Positions 1 to 10,431 of a stretch of DNA of 64,000 bases are shown piece after piece. Made by a program: the position numbers and the translations under genes. The notes under the pieces were generated by a model that saw only the letters and a program-made list of their open reading frames with translations, was not told the origin of the DNA and ran no database searches. Position 1 is the first letter of the stretch; each line of letters starts with the position of its first letter. The stretch is from JANJUO01 sp942492935 (lineage in GTDB: Bacteria > Bacteroidota > Ignavibacteria > Kapaibacteriales > UBA2268): the NCBI GenBank assembly GCA_942492935.1, contig OW818654.1:868001-932000 (forward strand), read 5' to 3'.

Positions 1-1602
1 TATACTTCTACATATCACATCGTTGGTAACTTACAAAGAACAGTTAAGAGTACAGCAACATTATTCCCAATTGGTGGTGGATCGAATAATTACAGACCTA
101 TCACATTGAATTTTGCTAACTCCGGTAGCGAACAAGTAGTACTTATTTCTTCAAATAATGTTGACCCTACAATAGGTAGAGGTGGCAATCCTAAGAATGC
201 AGTAAATATTGTTTGGACAATAACTCCTCAAGGTACAAATATTGCTGACAGTTTGAAAGCAAAATTTGAATGGACTTCAGGAGCAGAAGCAACAACAAAT
301 GGTGGACAAATAGCTATTGCTAATGCATCATTCCCAGCAAAATGGGACGGTACAAAATGGGTAGATTATAGAAGCAAACTTAATAACTTTGCAGTTGTTG
401 ACCCAAGAGCATTAACAATGTCTGGTAATGCAATATCTTCAGTAAGTGATTTGAATGGCGTATGGGCAATCTTTAATGCAGCTACAAATGCAGATGCAGA
501 TAAAGACAGAGCAATTGAATTAGCAAGTCAAAAACTTGTTATAACAAGTATGAAACCATCAACATTCAAAGTAAATGAAGCTGTGAAAATTACAGTACAA
601 CTACAAAACAATCTTGGACAAGCTATTACAACTGCAAGTGATTTTGATGTTCAATTAAAATTACATCAAGGAGCTACTTTTGCTACTGCAACAGCAACAA
701 TTCCTGCTGGCTCAAGTTCTGTTACATTCTCAGGTCAGATATTCACAAGTGCTGGTGCAAATACACAATTATTGGCTGATACCGTAGGTGGAAGTATTTA
801 CTGGCAACCAGGTTTGAGTAATATCTTTAATGTATATGAAGCAACACCACCAGTTCAATCAACAGGTGTTACATTTACAAATGTGAATGAAACAAGTATG
901 TCAATAGCATGGACTAAAGGCGGAACAAATGACTTAGTAGTATTGAAAGCAGATACATTATTAGCAGCAAATGAATTCCCAGTAAATGGAACAACTTATG
1001 TAGCAAATACTATTTGTGGAGCTGGTTCAAACTTAGGTAATGCAGTTGTTATTTATAATGGAACAGGTAATTCTGTAAACGTAACTGGTTTAGCACCAAA
1101 TACAAAATACTATGTATATGTATTTGCTTATGCAGGTTCAAATGGAACAGAATCATACAAGACAACAGCAGCAAGCGGAAATCCAAATGCTACAACAACA
1201 ACTGGTTCTTATGATGATGACGCAACTTTAGGCACAAACAACACACGCGAAACTTCAAAAACAATCGGTACAAACACACCTGTATCAGGTACAATAAAAA
1301 CTGCCGATGACGTTGATTGGTTCAACTTTACAGTTACAAGTACAGCACCAAATATACGCGGAACATTAGTACTTACTTCAGATATGGGTAATTATGATAT
1401 GGAACTTTATAATATGGCTGGTCGTAGAATCCGTAGAGGTATTCGCGTAAGCAATAATAATGAAGCACAAGTAATCAATGATTTACCAGCTGGCACTTAT
1501 ACAGTAAAAGTTATGGGAATTGGTGGTATATTTAGCACTACAAGCCATTACAAGCTGAAAGTAACTACAAGTAATGATGAAATCTTTAGTGTAACTCCGT
1601 AA
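1..1602 (+). CDS. Partial large surface protein: fibronectin III and pre-peptidase C-terminal domains
   Basis: The reading frame is open from the first base, so the 5' end lies outside the window; a TTG at 106 is an internal leucine codon, not a start. The visible part is low-complexity, Thr/Asn/Ala-rich beta-sheet sequence typical of exported proteins of this phylum. A fibronectin type III-like domain lies at about nt 850-1180 (hallmarks SIAWTKG and GLAPNTKYYVYV). A pre-peptidase C-terminal (PPC) domain follows at about 1213-1590 (DDVDWFNFTV, LPAGTYTVKV). The protein ends right after the PPC domain, and I see no T9SS sorting domain. The next cargo-like gene starts 50 bases downstream, so the two may be co-transcribed. 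Likely cell-surface or secreted; the substrate is unknown. Confidence 0.8.
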   Translation, partial: YTSTYHIVGNLQRTVKSTATLFPIGGGSNNYRPITLNFANSGSEQVVLISSNNVDPTIGRGGNPKNAVNIVWTITPQGTNIADSLKAKFEWTSGAEATTNGGQIAIANASFPAKWDGTKWVDYRSKLNNFAVVDPRALTMSGNAISSVSDLNGVWAIFNAATNADADKDRAIELASQKLVITSMKPSTFKVNEAVKITVQLQNNLGQAITTASDFDVQLKLHQGATFATATATIPAGSSSVTFSGQIFTSAGANTQLLADTVGGSIYWQPGLSNIFNVYEATPPVQSTGVTFTNVNETSMSIAWTKGGTNDLVVLKADTLLAANEFPVNGTTYVANTICGAGSNLGNAVVIYNGTGNSVNVTGLAPNTKYYVYVFAYAGSNGTESYKTTAASGNPNATTTTGSYDDDATLGTNNTRETSKTIGTNTPVSGTIKTADDVDWFNFTVTSTAPNIRGTLVLTSDMGNYDMELYNMAGRRIRRGIRVSNNNEAQVINDLPAGTYTVKVMGIGGIFSTTSHYKLKVTTSNDEIFSVTP

Positions 1603-1651
1603 TTGTAAAGAAATTAAATAATAATTAAAAAATTAATAAGGAAAATTAATT

Positions 1652-4600
1652 ATGATAAACAAATCAATCAAAGAGAGAAAGCTGAGCAGGATTTTCAGCG
1701 CAATCTTATGGGTATTGGCGGGCTTTGTAGTAATGACTACAGATATGTTTGCACAGAACTACGAGTTCACGCTAAATCAGCGCCGTATGGGTGATACTAT
1801 TGGTGTTGAAGTATGGGCAAAATCATTAAATGGTAGCGCTCCAAGGTTATCGAACTTAACAGTTCCGATAGCTTATAATAAAGAATTTTTGGTACCGGCA
1901 GCATTAGTTGCCGGTTCCAATCCGACAAAAACTACAGACAGCATATTTTATGATATGGATGTTGCAAATCCTTATATATCAATAAATTCACCATATTCAG
2001 ATGCATTGTATGGATTTGGAGACTTGTCAGCGCAAGCACTGAATAACGGAACATTGTATATATTCAAGTTAGAAGTAAATGCTTCTACTGGTGCGATTGG
2101 TTATGCACCAAGTACAGATGGCAAAGGAACATTTGTTGGAATGTTGAAATTTAAAATTATTAATCATAATAATTTATATGATGCAGTTTTAACAAATATT
2201 GCTTATAATGCAAATGCAAGTTTTGCACCAGCTTCTATTGCTGATGTAAATGGCAATGATGTAACATCAAGTGTTACATTCACAAACCCTGGTAACTTTA
2301 CTGTTCGTGGTATTAATATCTTAAATCCTAATGGTCCAAACCAAGCGGTAAACAGATATTACGACCCTGCATTGTTGAGTATGGGTTCAAATAATGGTTA
2401 TCCAATTTATTTTGAACGTTCTGGCTTACAAGAACCTGCAATTGCCGGTGCAAGCTATGGAACTCCAAAATTTGGTTACTATATGGAATATTCATTGGAT
2501 GCTGGTACAACATGGTCTCCAATAGGTTATGTTGCAGAAACAACTTTAACTTCGGTTGCAATGGGTGGTAATGACAATTGGTACCGTAGTGGTGAAATTG
2601 ATTATGTTTCTGCTGCAAACTCACGTTATATTAGTAATGCAACTGGTGGTGCTTTAACAACAACAGGAACAGGTTATAGTGGCATACTACGTACAATTTG
2701 GAAATCTTCAGAAAATTATCCTTATCGTTCAGAACAAGCCAAAATAAGAGTAAAACAATTAGATTCAACTGGTTTTGGTGCTGATATTACTTTGAGAAAT
2801 AATCGTTCATTAGATTCGACTTCTCGTTGGGATATTAGTAATTCTACATTCGTACTTGGTAGATTGTTTTTTGCTCAATTGAATGGAACAAGTTCATACT
2901 TCAAATCAGCAAGAACATTTGATAATGCAACACAATTAACAGTTGAAGCATGGATAAATCTTAACTCTGTTCAAGCAACAGCCGGTGCAGAACCTGCAAT
3001 TGTTGCTTCATCAGCAAGTACTGCTTCACCTGAAGAAGGTGCTTGGATGCTTTATTTAGACCAAGGAATTTATCCTGCATTTAGAGCAAGAGAAATTTCA
3101 GGTAGAGGACCAGGTGGTTATATTGGTACTGTAATTTCTCCTTATGCACTAACTGCAGTAAGTGATGCTGCTCCTTTAGGAAATAATCATTCAGATAATT
3201 GGGTACACATTGCAGCAACAGTTGAAGATGGTGTAGTAAAATTATATGTTAATGGTGAAGAAGTTAACAGATATGTAAATGAAGAATCAGTGGCTATAAG
3301 AATGTTAACAACACAACATCCAATTTGGATTGGTGTTAACCCTAATGGTGGAATTGATGCTGCAGATTATTTACATGCTGGTATCAAAGAAGTAAAAGTT
3401 TGGAGACAAGCTTTAGATGCTAATACTATTAGAAGTCACATGGCAGGTGTTTATCAACCTACTAATCTTACATTAGCTGGTGAACGTAACGCTTTGGAAC
3501 TTTACTATCCATTACAAGCTACAAGACTTGATAATGCAAGTGTATTTTACGAACAAAACAGTTTAACTCCTATTAATTATTACAATGACCCAAGTTTGAC
3601 TGCGGTTGCTGTTAATAATTTGATTAACTATCGTCCTGATAGATCTCATATTAGATTGACATCACCAGTAGGCAACGAAGGTATAAGCAATCTTCTTGAC
3701 AAAGTTTATCCAATTCGTTGGGCAGCTTACGGTTTAGGTAAAACTGAACCAGGTTCATCAGATTTAGAAATTATGGTTAGTCGTGATGGTGGTTTGACTT
3801 GGTTTGATGCAATTGATAATCAAGTTCCATCTATGCCTCTAGATATGGTTGAAATAGAAGAAGGCGTAGCTTATTGGGAACCTTACAACAATGCAACTAT
3901 TTGGGGCCAATCTGATGACTTACAAGGTGTAATTGATGTACAAAATAATTACGAAAAAAATGTTAGACTTAAGATTTCTGGTACAACTGGTCGCGGACAA
4001 CAAGATATTTATGCTGTTTCGAGTGACTTTACAGTAGCTCCTAACTTTGCATTTGCAAATAAAGGCGTAGCTGAAGTACAAGTAAAAGGTAATACAGAGC
4101 TTAATCTTTCAAGTGCTACTACTATTATTGAAGCATGGATTCGTCCATACCGTTTCCCATCAGCTGAAGAAGTTTACTTCCCAATCGTTGTAAAGAAGAG
4201 CGAAGATGGTTTAAGTCTTAATTATGCTTTGAAATTATTGAGAACAGGTCAATTGCAATTTGAAGTTGCTTCATCTACAGGCGATCCTATTCGTACTGCT
4301 ATCAGCTCTGCAAATCTTGATTCTGTTATCAAAGCTCCAAACGTAATTGAAGCAGATACTGCTTGGACTCACGTTGCAGTTTATGCTAATCTTGCTAATG
4401 GCGGACAATCTACTGTTGTATTCTATATTGATGGTACTCCTCAATGGGTTGGTGGAACTCCTGAACAATTAGGTTCAGCTATCACTATTGACAATACTAA
4501 TAAATATCCTGTTTATCTTGGTACTGAACCATTTGCAACTACTAATCTTACTAAAAGATTTATTGGTGCATTGAAAGAAGTAAGATTCTGGAACGGCGAC

Positions 4601-7600
4601 CCTGGTAATCAAACAGTTTCTTCAAATATGGAAAACTCTGATTTGACTAAATTCTTACAAGGTGCTTTAACTGTACGTGCTGATGAATTAGGTGTTTATA
4701 ATGGAAATGATTATGGTGCTAACCTTGTTGCAGCTTATATCTTAAATGGTGGAAGCTGGACAAATGGCGGCATCAAAAATACTATACCTGTATATCCAGA
4801 CAACGAAAATCTTTATGCTCATGTTACAGGTTCTGCTTATGAATATATTGCTACAAAACCTTACATGAAAGTTATCACTCCTACATTCAAACAAAGAGTT
4901 GCTAACAGTAAAGAAGATTTAAGAGTTCGTTGGGTTGGTTTTGATTATAACAGAAATGACCTCGTTACATTCCGTAATGGTAATGATGGCGTTAATCCTG
5001 CTGACCTTGAATTCTCAATTCGTGGTGGCGGCGATGAAGTTGTTCTTCATTATCAATATGTTGCAAGCCAAGCTTACAATAATGGTTACACAAATGCTAT
5101 GTCATTGTATGCAAATCAAGCAGCTTATGAATTCCCAGGTACTTTCAACAAATCACAATACGCAGCAGAATTAAATGTAAATGTATCAGACCCTGATTTG
5201 AACAATGATTCTACATTTAATGACCAAGGTCCTATTGCAGCTGCAAATACTAATGCTCGTTTAAGATTAACTGGTCGTTCACTTATTAACGGTTATCTTT
5301 TAGAATACAATAATGGTACTAATGGTGCATTTGGATATGTAAATTCATTAAGAGTTGAAAGTCCATTATTCACAATTACTCCTCCTTCAAACTTCACTGT
5401 ACGTGTATTACTTGAAGGTTACCACGAAGGTACTACTAATGGTATCGTTGCTAATCTTGGAACTACTCCATATACTCAAAATGGAAATGGTTTGTTGATT
5501 AACCTCTATACTAACAATGCTAATCAATTTGGTACTTATGTTTCTTCTTCAGTATCAAGCAATGGTGCTGGTAGCGGTGGCTATTTGAATACTACTACTG
5601 CTTTAGCAACTGCAAATAGAAATGCTGGTGCTAATAACTTTGCAAACGTACCATTTGTATTCGATACAATTGCTGATGGTAGATACTTTGTAGTTGTTGA
5701 CCATATCAACCACTTACCAATTATGTCAAGATTTGCTGCTCCTTTCAAATTTACAGGTGATGATGCTACAACTTGGGCTATCGAATCTGGCTGGGACTTC
5801 TCAGGATGGAATGGCGTTGCAAATAATTCATTACTTTCTACTGAAGCTTTAACTGAACCACCTACAATTGGTTCAAAATATACTGCTTATGGTTATGCTG
5901 AAACAAGTAAAAGCGAAAGTAATTATGGTACAACTGCATTAATTTATAATGATGGTAGAAGCGGTAACTCAACTGATGCGATTGCAGCAATGGTTGGTGG
6001 TGACGTATTTAAAGATGGATTTATCAATGCGGCAGACAGATCAAGAGTAGTTAATGATAACGGTACAACTTTACCACGTTCATTAGTAAAAGGTAATGGC
6101 GTTGTAAACGCAACTGACCGTCAGATTACTTATAGAAATAGTGGTAAAGAAACATCACTTCCTGCATCATTACCTTCACCAAGTAAATTTGGACAGAAAG
6201 ATGATGTAACTGTTCCTTTCATTCGTGAATTTGCACAAATTGACCCAGAAAATCCTGAACTTTCTTTACAGTATATCGAAGCTGATAGAAAGAACAGAGA
6301 AGCTGTAGCAAAAGGTACAAATACTAAACAAACTGTAATTTCAGGTAAAAATACAGAATCATTACAAGCTGGTTTGTCTTACAAAGTATATGCTTATCCA
6401 ACTTTGAATGGTGAATATATTGATGTACCTATGTATATCGAAAACGTTGGTGGTGATTGGGCTATCGGTAATGCTACATTTGGTATTACTTACGATCCTA
6501 ATGGTTTGAAATTCGTTGATTTGGTTAAAAACCAAACAGTAATTTTCGATACAAGAGAAGACTTGGGTTACTTCCCATTGTTTACTTCTCCAAAACCAAC
6601 AGCTAAAGATCCTGTATCTAACTTACGTACAATTGATGTTGACTATGATATTTATAGCGACAACCAAAAATCAGGTTCATTGGTTCCACATAGCCAAACA
6701 TATCTTGGTACATTGAAATTCAAAGTAATTTCACCTAAAGATGCTTATTCATTCAAATGGCATTTCTCTACAGTAGTTTATAAAACAACTGGTGAAAATG
6801 TAACTGGTGATGGTGACTTCTTACCTATCACTCCAATATTTATGAATAAAGCAATCACTGTTGTATTCCCTAATGGTGGCGAACAATTAACTGGTGGAAG
6901 ACCTTATGATGTAAAATGGACAAAACCAACTAATGATGTAATGGGTTATGTTGATTTCTCAACTGACAATGGTTCTTCATGGGTTAGAATTACAAGTTCA
7001 CCTATCAGCTTATTAAGTGGTACTTACAATTGGAATGTTCCAAGAGTTAACTCTACTGAATGTTTGATTGCACTTGTTAATTCTACAACAAATACAATGA
7101 TTGATAAGAGTGATGCACCATTTACAATTTTGGCTGCTCCTGCTGCTATTACACGTCCAGCTTCTACTGACCCAACTTACCGTGGTGGTGCTGCTGACTT
7201 TATCAGATGGGATATGGCTCAAAATGCAAAAGTTAAATTTGAATTCTCTGAAAATGGTATTGACAATTGGAAATCAGTTACTCCTGTTGTAGATAGCAAA
7301 AAAGGCGAAACAAATTGGAATCTTCCTGCTGTAAATGCTTGTGGTGCTGTTGTTCGTATGATTAATGCTGAAACTGGTGATGTATTAGCTATGTCTTCAC
7401 CTTTCAAAATCTTAGCTGGTTCGTTAACTTTGGTTAATCCAGTTAAGGGCGAAAAAATTAAATACGGAACTAAGAAACAAGTTCGTTGGACTTATGACAA
7501 TGTTAACAATTACAACTTAGAATTATCAGTTGATGGTGGTAAAAAATGGTCAGTTATTGCAGAAAACGTAAAAGCTTCATTGAAATCTTATGATTGGATG

Positions 7601-7993
7601 ATTCCAAATGTTAACAGTAATAATGTTATTATTAGAGCTACTTCTCCAATATGCGAAGACCTTGAATACTCACGTTCACAAGTATTTGAAATTTATGGTG
7701 CAACTGATGTTGAAACTCCGATTGCATTGGGTTATGAATTCAATAAAGCAACTCCAAATCCATTCACTCAATCAACACAAATGTCATTCACTATACCAAA
7801 CGATGAATACGTAACAATTACAGTTTACAATACCGTTGGTCAAGAAATTATTACTCTTGCTTCTAATGAATTCTTCACTGCAGGAACTCATTCAGTAGTC
7901 TTGAATGCTAATAACTTAACTACCGGTCTTTACATTGTCCGCTTTAATGCTGGCACAGTAAATATGACACAGGAAGTAGTTCTTGTCAAATAA
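1652..7993 (+). CDS. Giant T9SS-secreted surface protein with two LamG domains and cohesin/dockerin-like segments
   Basis: This 2113-residue protein starts with a signal peptide (hydrophobic stretch ending near MFAQ, residue ~35). In order I see: an N-terminal cohesin-like beta domain (~35-220); a first LamG/concanavalin-like domain (~405-605, LTVEAWINL); a second (~795-990, TIIEAWIRPYRF); a dockerin-like stretch (~1448-1500, DVFKDGFINAADRS and GVVNATDRQ); a second cohesin-like domain (~1575-1735); three repeats of about 95 residues beginning near 1736 (FPNGGEQL..., DNGSSW); and a type A T9SS sorting domain (~2030-2113, NPFTQSTQMSF to GLYIVRF). Known biology: such C-terminal domains direct export across the outer membrane and anchoring or release. 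Adhesion or polysaccharide binding is inferred from the LamG folds. AGGA lies about 10 bases before the ATG. Confidence 0.9.
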   Translation: MINKSIKERKLSRIFSAILWVLAGFVVMTTDMFAQNYEFTLNQRRMGDTIGVEVWAKSLNGSAPRLSNLTVPIAYNKEFLVPAALVAGSNPTKTTDSIFYDMDVANPYISINSPYSDALYGFGDLSAQALNNGTLYIFKLEVNASTGAIGYAPSTDGKGTFVGMLKFKIINHNNLYDAVLTNIAYNANASFAPASIADVNGNDVTSSVTFTNPGNFTVRGINILNPNGPNQAVNRYYDPALLSMGSNNGYPIYFERSGLQEPAIAGASYGTPKFGYYMEYSLDAGTTWSPIGYVAETTLTSVAMGGNDNWYRSGEIDYVSAANSRYISNATGGALTTTGTGYSGILRTIWKSSENYPYRSEQAKIRVKQLDSTGFGADITLRNNRSLDSTSRWDISNSTFVLGRLFFAQLNGTSSYFKSARTFDNATQLTVEAWINLNSVQATAGAEPAIVASSASTASPEEGAWMLYLDQGIYPAFRAREISGRGPGGYIGTVISPYALTAVSDAAPLGNNHSDNWVHIAATVEDGVVKLYVNGEEVNRYVNEESVAIRMLTTQHPIWIGVNPNGGIDAADYLHAGIKEVKVWRQALDANTIRSHMAGVYQPTNLTLAGERNALELYYPLQATRLDNASVFYEQNSLTPINYYNDPSLTAVAVNNLINYRPDRSHIRLTSPVGNEGISNLLDKVYPIRWAAYGLGKTEPGSSDLEIMVSRDGGLTWFDAIDNQVPSMPLDMVEIEEGVAYWEPYNNATIWGQSDDLQGVIDVQNNYEKNVRLKISGTTGRGQQDIYAVSSDFTVAPNFAFANKGVAEVQVKGNTELNLSSATTIIEAWIRPYRFPSAEEVYFPIVVKKSEDGLSLNYALKLLRTGQLQFEVASSTGDPIRTAISSANLDSVIKAPNVIEADTAWTHVAVYANLANGGQSTVVFYIDGTPQWVGGTPEQLGSAITIDNTNKYPVYLGTEPFATTNLTKRFIGALKEVRFWNGDPGNQTVSSNMENSDLTKFLQGALTVRADELGVYNGNDYGANLVAAYILNGGSWTNGGIKNTIPVYPDNENLYAHVTGSAYEYIATKPYMKVITPTFKQRVANSKEDLRVRWVGFDYNRNDLVTFRNGNDGVNPADLEFSIRGGGDEVVLHYQYVASQAYNNGYTNAMSLYANQAAYEFPGTFNKSQYAAELNVNVSDPDLNNDSTFNDQGPIAAANTNARLRLTGRSLINGYLLEYNNGTNGAFGYVNSLRVESPLFTITPPSNFTVRVLLEGYHEGTTNGIVANLGTTPYTQNGNGLLINLYTNNANQFGTYVSSSVSSNGAGSGGYLNTTTALATANRNAGANNFANVPFVFDTIADGRYFVVVDHINHLPIMSRFAAPFKFTGDDATTWAIESGWDFSGWNGVANNSLLSTEALTEPPTIGSKYTAYGYAETSKSESNYGTTALIYNDGRSGNSTDAIAAMVGGDVFKDGFINAADRSRVVNDNGTTLPRSLVKGNGVVNATDRQITYRNSGKETSLPASLPSPSKFGQKDDVTVPFIREFAQIDPENPELSLQYIEADRKNREAVAKGTNTKQTVISGKNTESLQAGLSYKVYAYPTLNGEYIDVPMYIENVGGDWAIGNATFGITYDPNGLKFVDLVKNQTVIFDTREDLGYFPLFTSPKPTAKDPVSNLRTIDVDYDIYSDNQKSGSLVPHSQTYLGTLKFKVISPKDAYSFKWHFSTVVYKTTGENVTGDGDFLPITPIFMNKAITVVFPNGGEQLTGGRPYDVKWTKPTNDVMGYVDFSTDNGSSWVRITSSPISLLSGTYNWNVPRVNSTECLIALVNSTTNTMIDKSDAPFTILAAPAAITRPASTDPTYRGGAADFIRWDMAQNAKVKFEFSENGIDNWKSVTPVVDSKKGETNWNLPAVNACGAVVRMINAETGDVLAMSSPFKILAGSLTLVNPVKGEKIKYGTKKQVRWTYDNVNNYNLELSVDGGKKWSVIAENVKASLKSYDWMIPNVNSNNVIIRATSPICEDLEYSRSQVFEIYGATDVETPIALGYEFNKATPNPFTQSTQMSFTIPNDEYVTITVYNTVGQEIITLASNEFFTAGTHSVVLNANNLTTGLYIVRFNAGTVNMTQEVVLVK

Positions 7994-8015
7994 TTTTCAG
8001 TCCTACTCCATAATT

Positions 8016-8047
8016 AAAGGGCGTTCCTCCGGGGGCGTCCTTTTTTT
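8016..8047 (+). terminator. Rho-independent terminator after the giant T9SS cargo gene
   Basis: AAAGGGCG (8016-8023) pairs with CGTCCTTT (8036-8043), with one G-T wobble, and seven T residues follow (8041-8047). It lies 23 bases after the stop codon and is one of the few GC-rich stretches nearby. Confidence 0.85.
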
Positions 8048-8229
8048 ATTTTGGGGACATGGGTAAGGGAAATTGGTTTTTAAAATTCAAAAGAACTCAA
8101 TCTATTATCTCAAAAATAATCAAATGTTTATATTAGTTTTAGTTTATTAAGCAATAAATTATTAATTTGCTTTTTTTTGAAATGATAAAACAAATATTTT
8201 TTTGTTAAAGTTATTTGTATGGAGATTTA

Positions 8230-10290
8230 ATGGCAGAACAGAAATTTATACCTTATGTTCCGGCTAATTCAAATTTAGCAGAAATGACACTACGTGCTTT
8301 AATCCTTGGATTGATAATGGCAGTAGTATTAGGAGCTGCAAACGCATATCTTGGTTTGAAAGCAGGTATGACAATTGCAGCCACCTATCCAGCAGCGGTG
8401 ATAGGAATGGCATTATTAAAAGTTATGAAGGGTTCAATTCTGGAGGAAAATTTTGCCAGAACAGTTGGTTCAATCGGCGAATCAGTTGCAGCTGGAGCAA
8501 TTTTTACAATTCCAGCATTTTTCATAGCTGGTATTTGGAGACCATTCTATACCACAGGCAATTATATAACTGCCTCATTGATTTTAACTTTTGGTGGTAT
8601 TCTTGGTATTATGTTTGTTGCATTACTCAGAAGAGTAATGGTAGAAGATAGGGAATTACCTTTCCCAGAATCAGTAGCTGCAGCTGAAATTCACAAAACC
8701 GGTCAAAGAGCGGGCGGAAATTCCAAATTTTTGTTTGGTGCAATGATTGGCGGTGCTTTGGTTAAAGCTATGACAGAATTTAAGATTTTCCCAGCTATTT
8801 GGGAGAAATTCATTGTTTTTTCAAAACAAACAATCACTGGAACTACATTTACAGGACAAGGTGGTATATTCCTAAGTTCTCCAGGCATAAGTCCTGCATA
8901 TATGGGAGTTGGTTATATAATTGGTCCTAAACTTGCCGCATTAAACTTTTCAGGTGGTTTGATTGCTTGGGGCTTACTTACTCCGATAATTTATTACTTC
9001 CTCTCTCCTTTTTTTGATATTAACTTATGGGCTGCTTTCTTAGTAGAAAATAAGGGATTAGAGATGGGTGAGGCATTGAAAAAAGTTAACGACCCGATTT
9101 TCCAGATGACAGAAGTATGGAAATTTATTGTTCGTCCAATTGCAATAGGTGGTATGTTGGTAGGTGCAGGATTTACTTTATTTAGAATGAGAAAAAGCTT
9201 AATTGCTGGTATAGTTCGTTCTGTAAATGATGTAAAAAAAGCTGCTTCCGGTGGTAGCGTAGCTACAGATAGAACTGAAAAAGATATTCCATTTACATGG
9301 ATTATGTTTGGTATTGCAATAGTAGCAATTGCTACTTTTTCAATAACTTACTTTATATTTAACACTGACATTTTCGTAGCTATTGTAGCATCTACTGTAA
9401 TGATAATTCTCGCATTTTTCTTTGCAGCTGTTTCTGGTTATCTTGTTGGTATTATGGGTTCATCTAATAATCCAATTAGTGGCTTGACATTAACAGCTCT
9501 TGTTTTAACTGCATTAATTCTTGTTGCACTTGGCGTTACAAAAGATACAGGTGGTGTTGCAGCAGTTCTTGGAGTTGCAGCAATAGTTTGCGTTGCAGCA
9601 GCTGTTGCAGGTGAAATGTTACAAGACTTAAAAGCAGGACATATACTTGGCGGTACACCTTGGAAAATGCAGGTTGGTGATATTGCTGGTGTTATTTTGT
9701 CGGGTGCTGTAATGTTTTTAGTTTTAACTTTCTTGAATGATGGCGATATTGCAAAGGGCTTAAAAGAGGGATATGAAGGTGGTTTTGGTTCTAAATCACT
9801 TGCTGCACCTCAAGCATCTCTAATGGCAATACTTTCTCAGGGTATAGTTGGTGGTCAAATGGCTTGGCCTCTTATTATTGTTGGTATGCTTATGGGCTTC
9901 GGCTTCATTTTAATGCAAGTTAAAAGTCCGATGTTAGTTTCAGTTGGTATGTATTTGCCACTTGAAACTACATTTGCTATATTCATTGGTGGACTTGTTA
10001 AAGGTATGGTTGAAATGACTAATGAAAAGAGAAAATACAACGATTTTCAGAGAGCAAGAATTGAGAATGTTGGGGTATTGTTAGCATCTGGATTAATTGC
10101 AGGTGAAGCATTGATGGGATTGGTTTTTGCGGGATTTCAAGTATTTGAAATGTTTGCTCCAGCCATTTTCCCGGGTTCTTCATTCCTTATCAGTTTAGTT
10201 GTACTTGGAATAATTAGTTATGTTCTCGTTGGAATTCCAACTAAATTTGCAGGTGACCCAAATGAACCAGCATCTCCATCAGGAATGTAA
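8230..10290 (+). CDS. OPT-family oligopeptide transporter
   Basis: A 686-residue polytopic inner-membrane protein almost entirely made of hydrophobic helices. It resembles the oligopeptide transporter (OPT) superfamily: N-terminal LRALILGLIMAVVLGAANAYL, the GMTIAATYPAAVIGM segment, and a late LIIVGMLMGFGF helix. OPT proteins import oligopeptides or metal chelates by secondary transport; the substrate here cannot be read. I chose the ATG at 8230 because GGAG lies at 8221-8224; an in-frame TTG at 8215 would put the ribosome site inside the gene. It is monocistronic, with a terminator-like palindrome downstream and a convergent peroxiredoxin gene. Confidence 0.9.
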   Translation: MAEQKFIPYVPANSNLAEMTLRALILGLIMAVVLGAANAYLGLKAGMTIAATYPAAVIGMALLKVMKGSILEENFARTVGSIGESVAAGAIFTIPAFFIAGIWRPFYTTGNYITASLILTFGGILGIMFVALLRRVMVEDRELPFPESVAAAEIHKTGQRAGGNSKFLFGAMIGGALVKAMTEFKIFPAIWEKFIVFSKQTITGTTFTGQGGIFLSSPGISPAYMGVGYIIGPKLAALNFSGGLIAWGLLTPIIYYFLSPFFDINLWAAFLVENKGLEMGEALKKVNDPIFQMTEVWKFIVRPIAIGGMLVGAGFTLFRMRKSLIAGIVRSVNDVKKAASGGSVATDRTEKDIPFTWIMFGIAIVAIATFSITYFIFNTDIFVAIVASTVMIILAFFFAAVSGYLVGIMGSSNNPISGLTLTALVLTALILVALGVTKDTGGVAAVLGVAAIVCVAAAVAGEMLQDLKAGHILGGTPWKMQVGDIAGVILSGAVMFLVLTFLNDGDIAKGLKEGYEGGFGSKSLAAPQASLMAILSQGIVGGQMAWPLIIVGMLMGFGFILMQVKSPMLVSVGMYLPLETTFAIFIGGLVKGMVEMTNEKRKYNDFQRARIENVGVLLASGLIAGEALMGLVFAGFQVFEMFAPAIFPGSSFLISLVVLGIISYVLVGIPTKFAGDPNEPASPSGM

Positions 10291-10319
10291 TACTTATTGA
10301 TTTATGATGAATAAATAAT

Positions 10320-10356
10320 AAAGATGTCCAACACTTTGAAAGTGTTGGACATCTTT
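10320..10356. terminator. 31-nt perfect palindrome, bidirectional terminator, repeat copy 1
   Basis: The 15-base arm GATGTCCAACACTTT, a single central G, then the exact reverse complement (10323-10353). A-rich and T-rich flanks extend the stem and provide T runs on both strands. It lies between convergent genes. The same palindrome, with C at the centre, occurs at 15157-15187, so this is also a dispersed repeat. Confidence 0.8.
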
Positions 10357-10431
10357 TATTTTTAGGTATAATAGACAAAAAGTAGGTTAATAAATTCATT
10401 TATTGGAATAATTAAATTTATATAACTTGAA

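Noticed and set aside
2328..2624. Open frames of 60-110 codons on either strand inside the large surface-protein genes (e.g. here, 4271-4468, 7013-7222, 44245-44550)
   Set aside because: Thr/Asn/Gly-rich coding sequence generates long shadow frames; none has a plausible protein composition or start signal.
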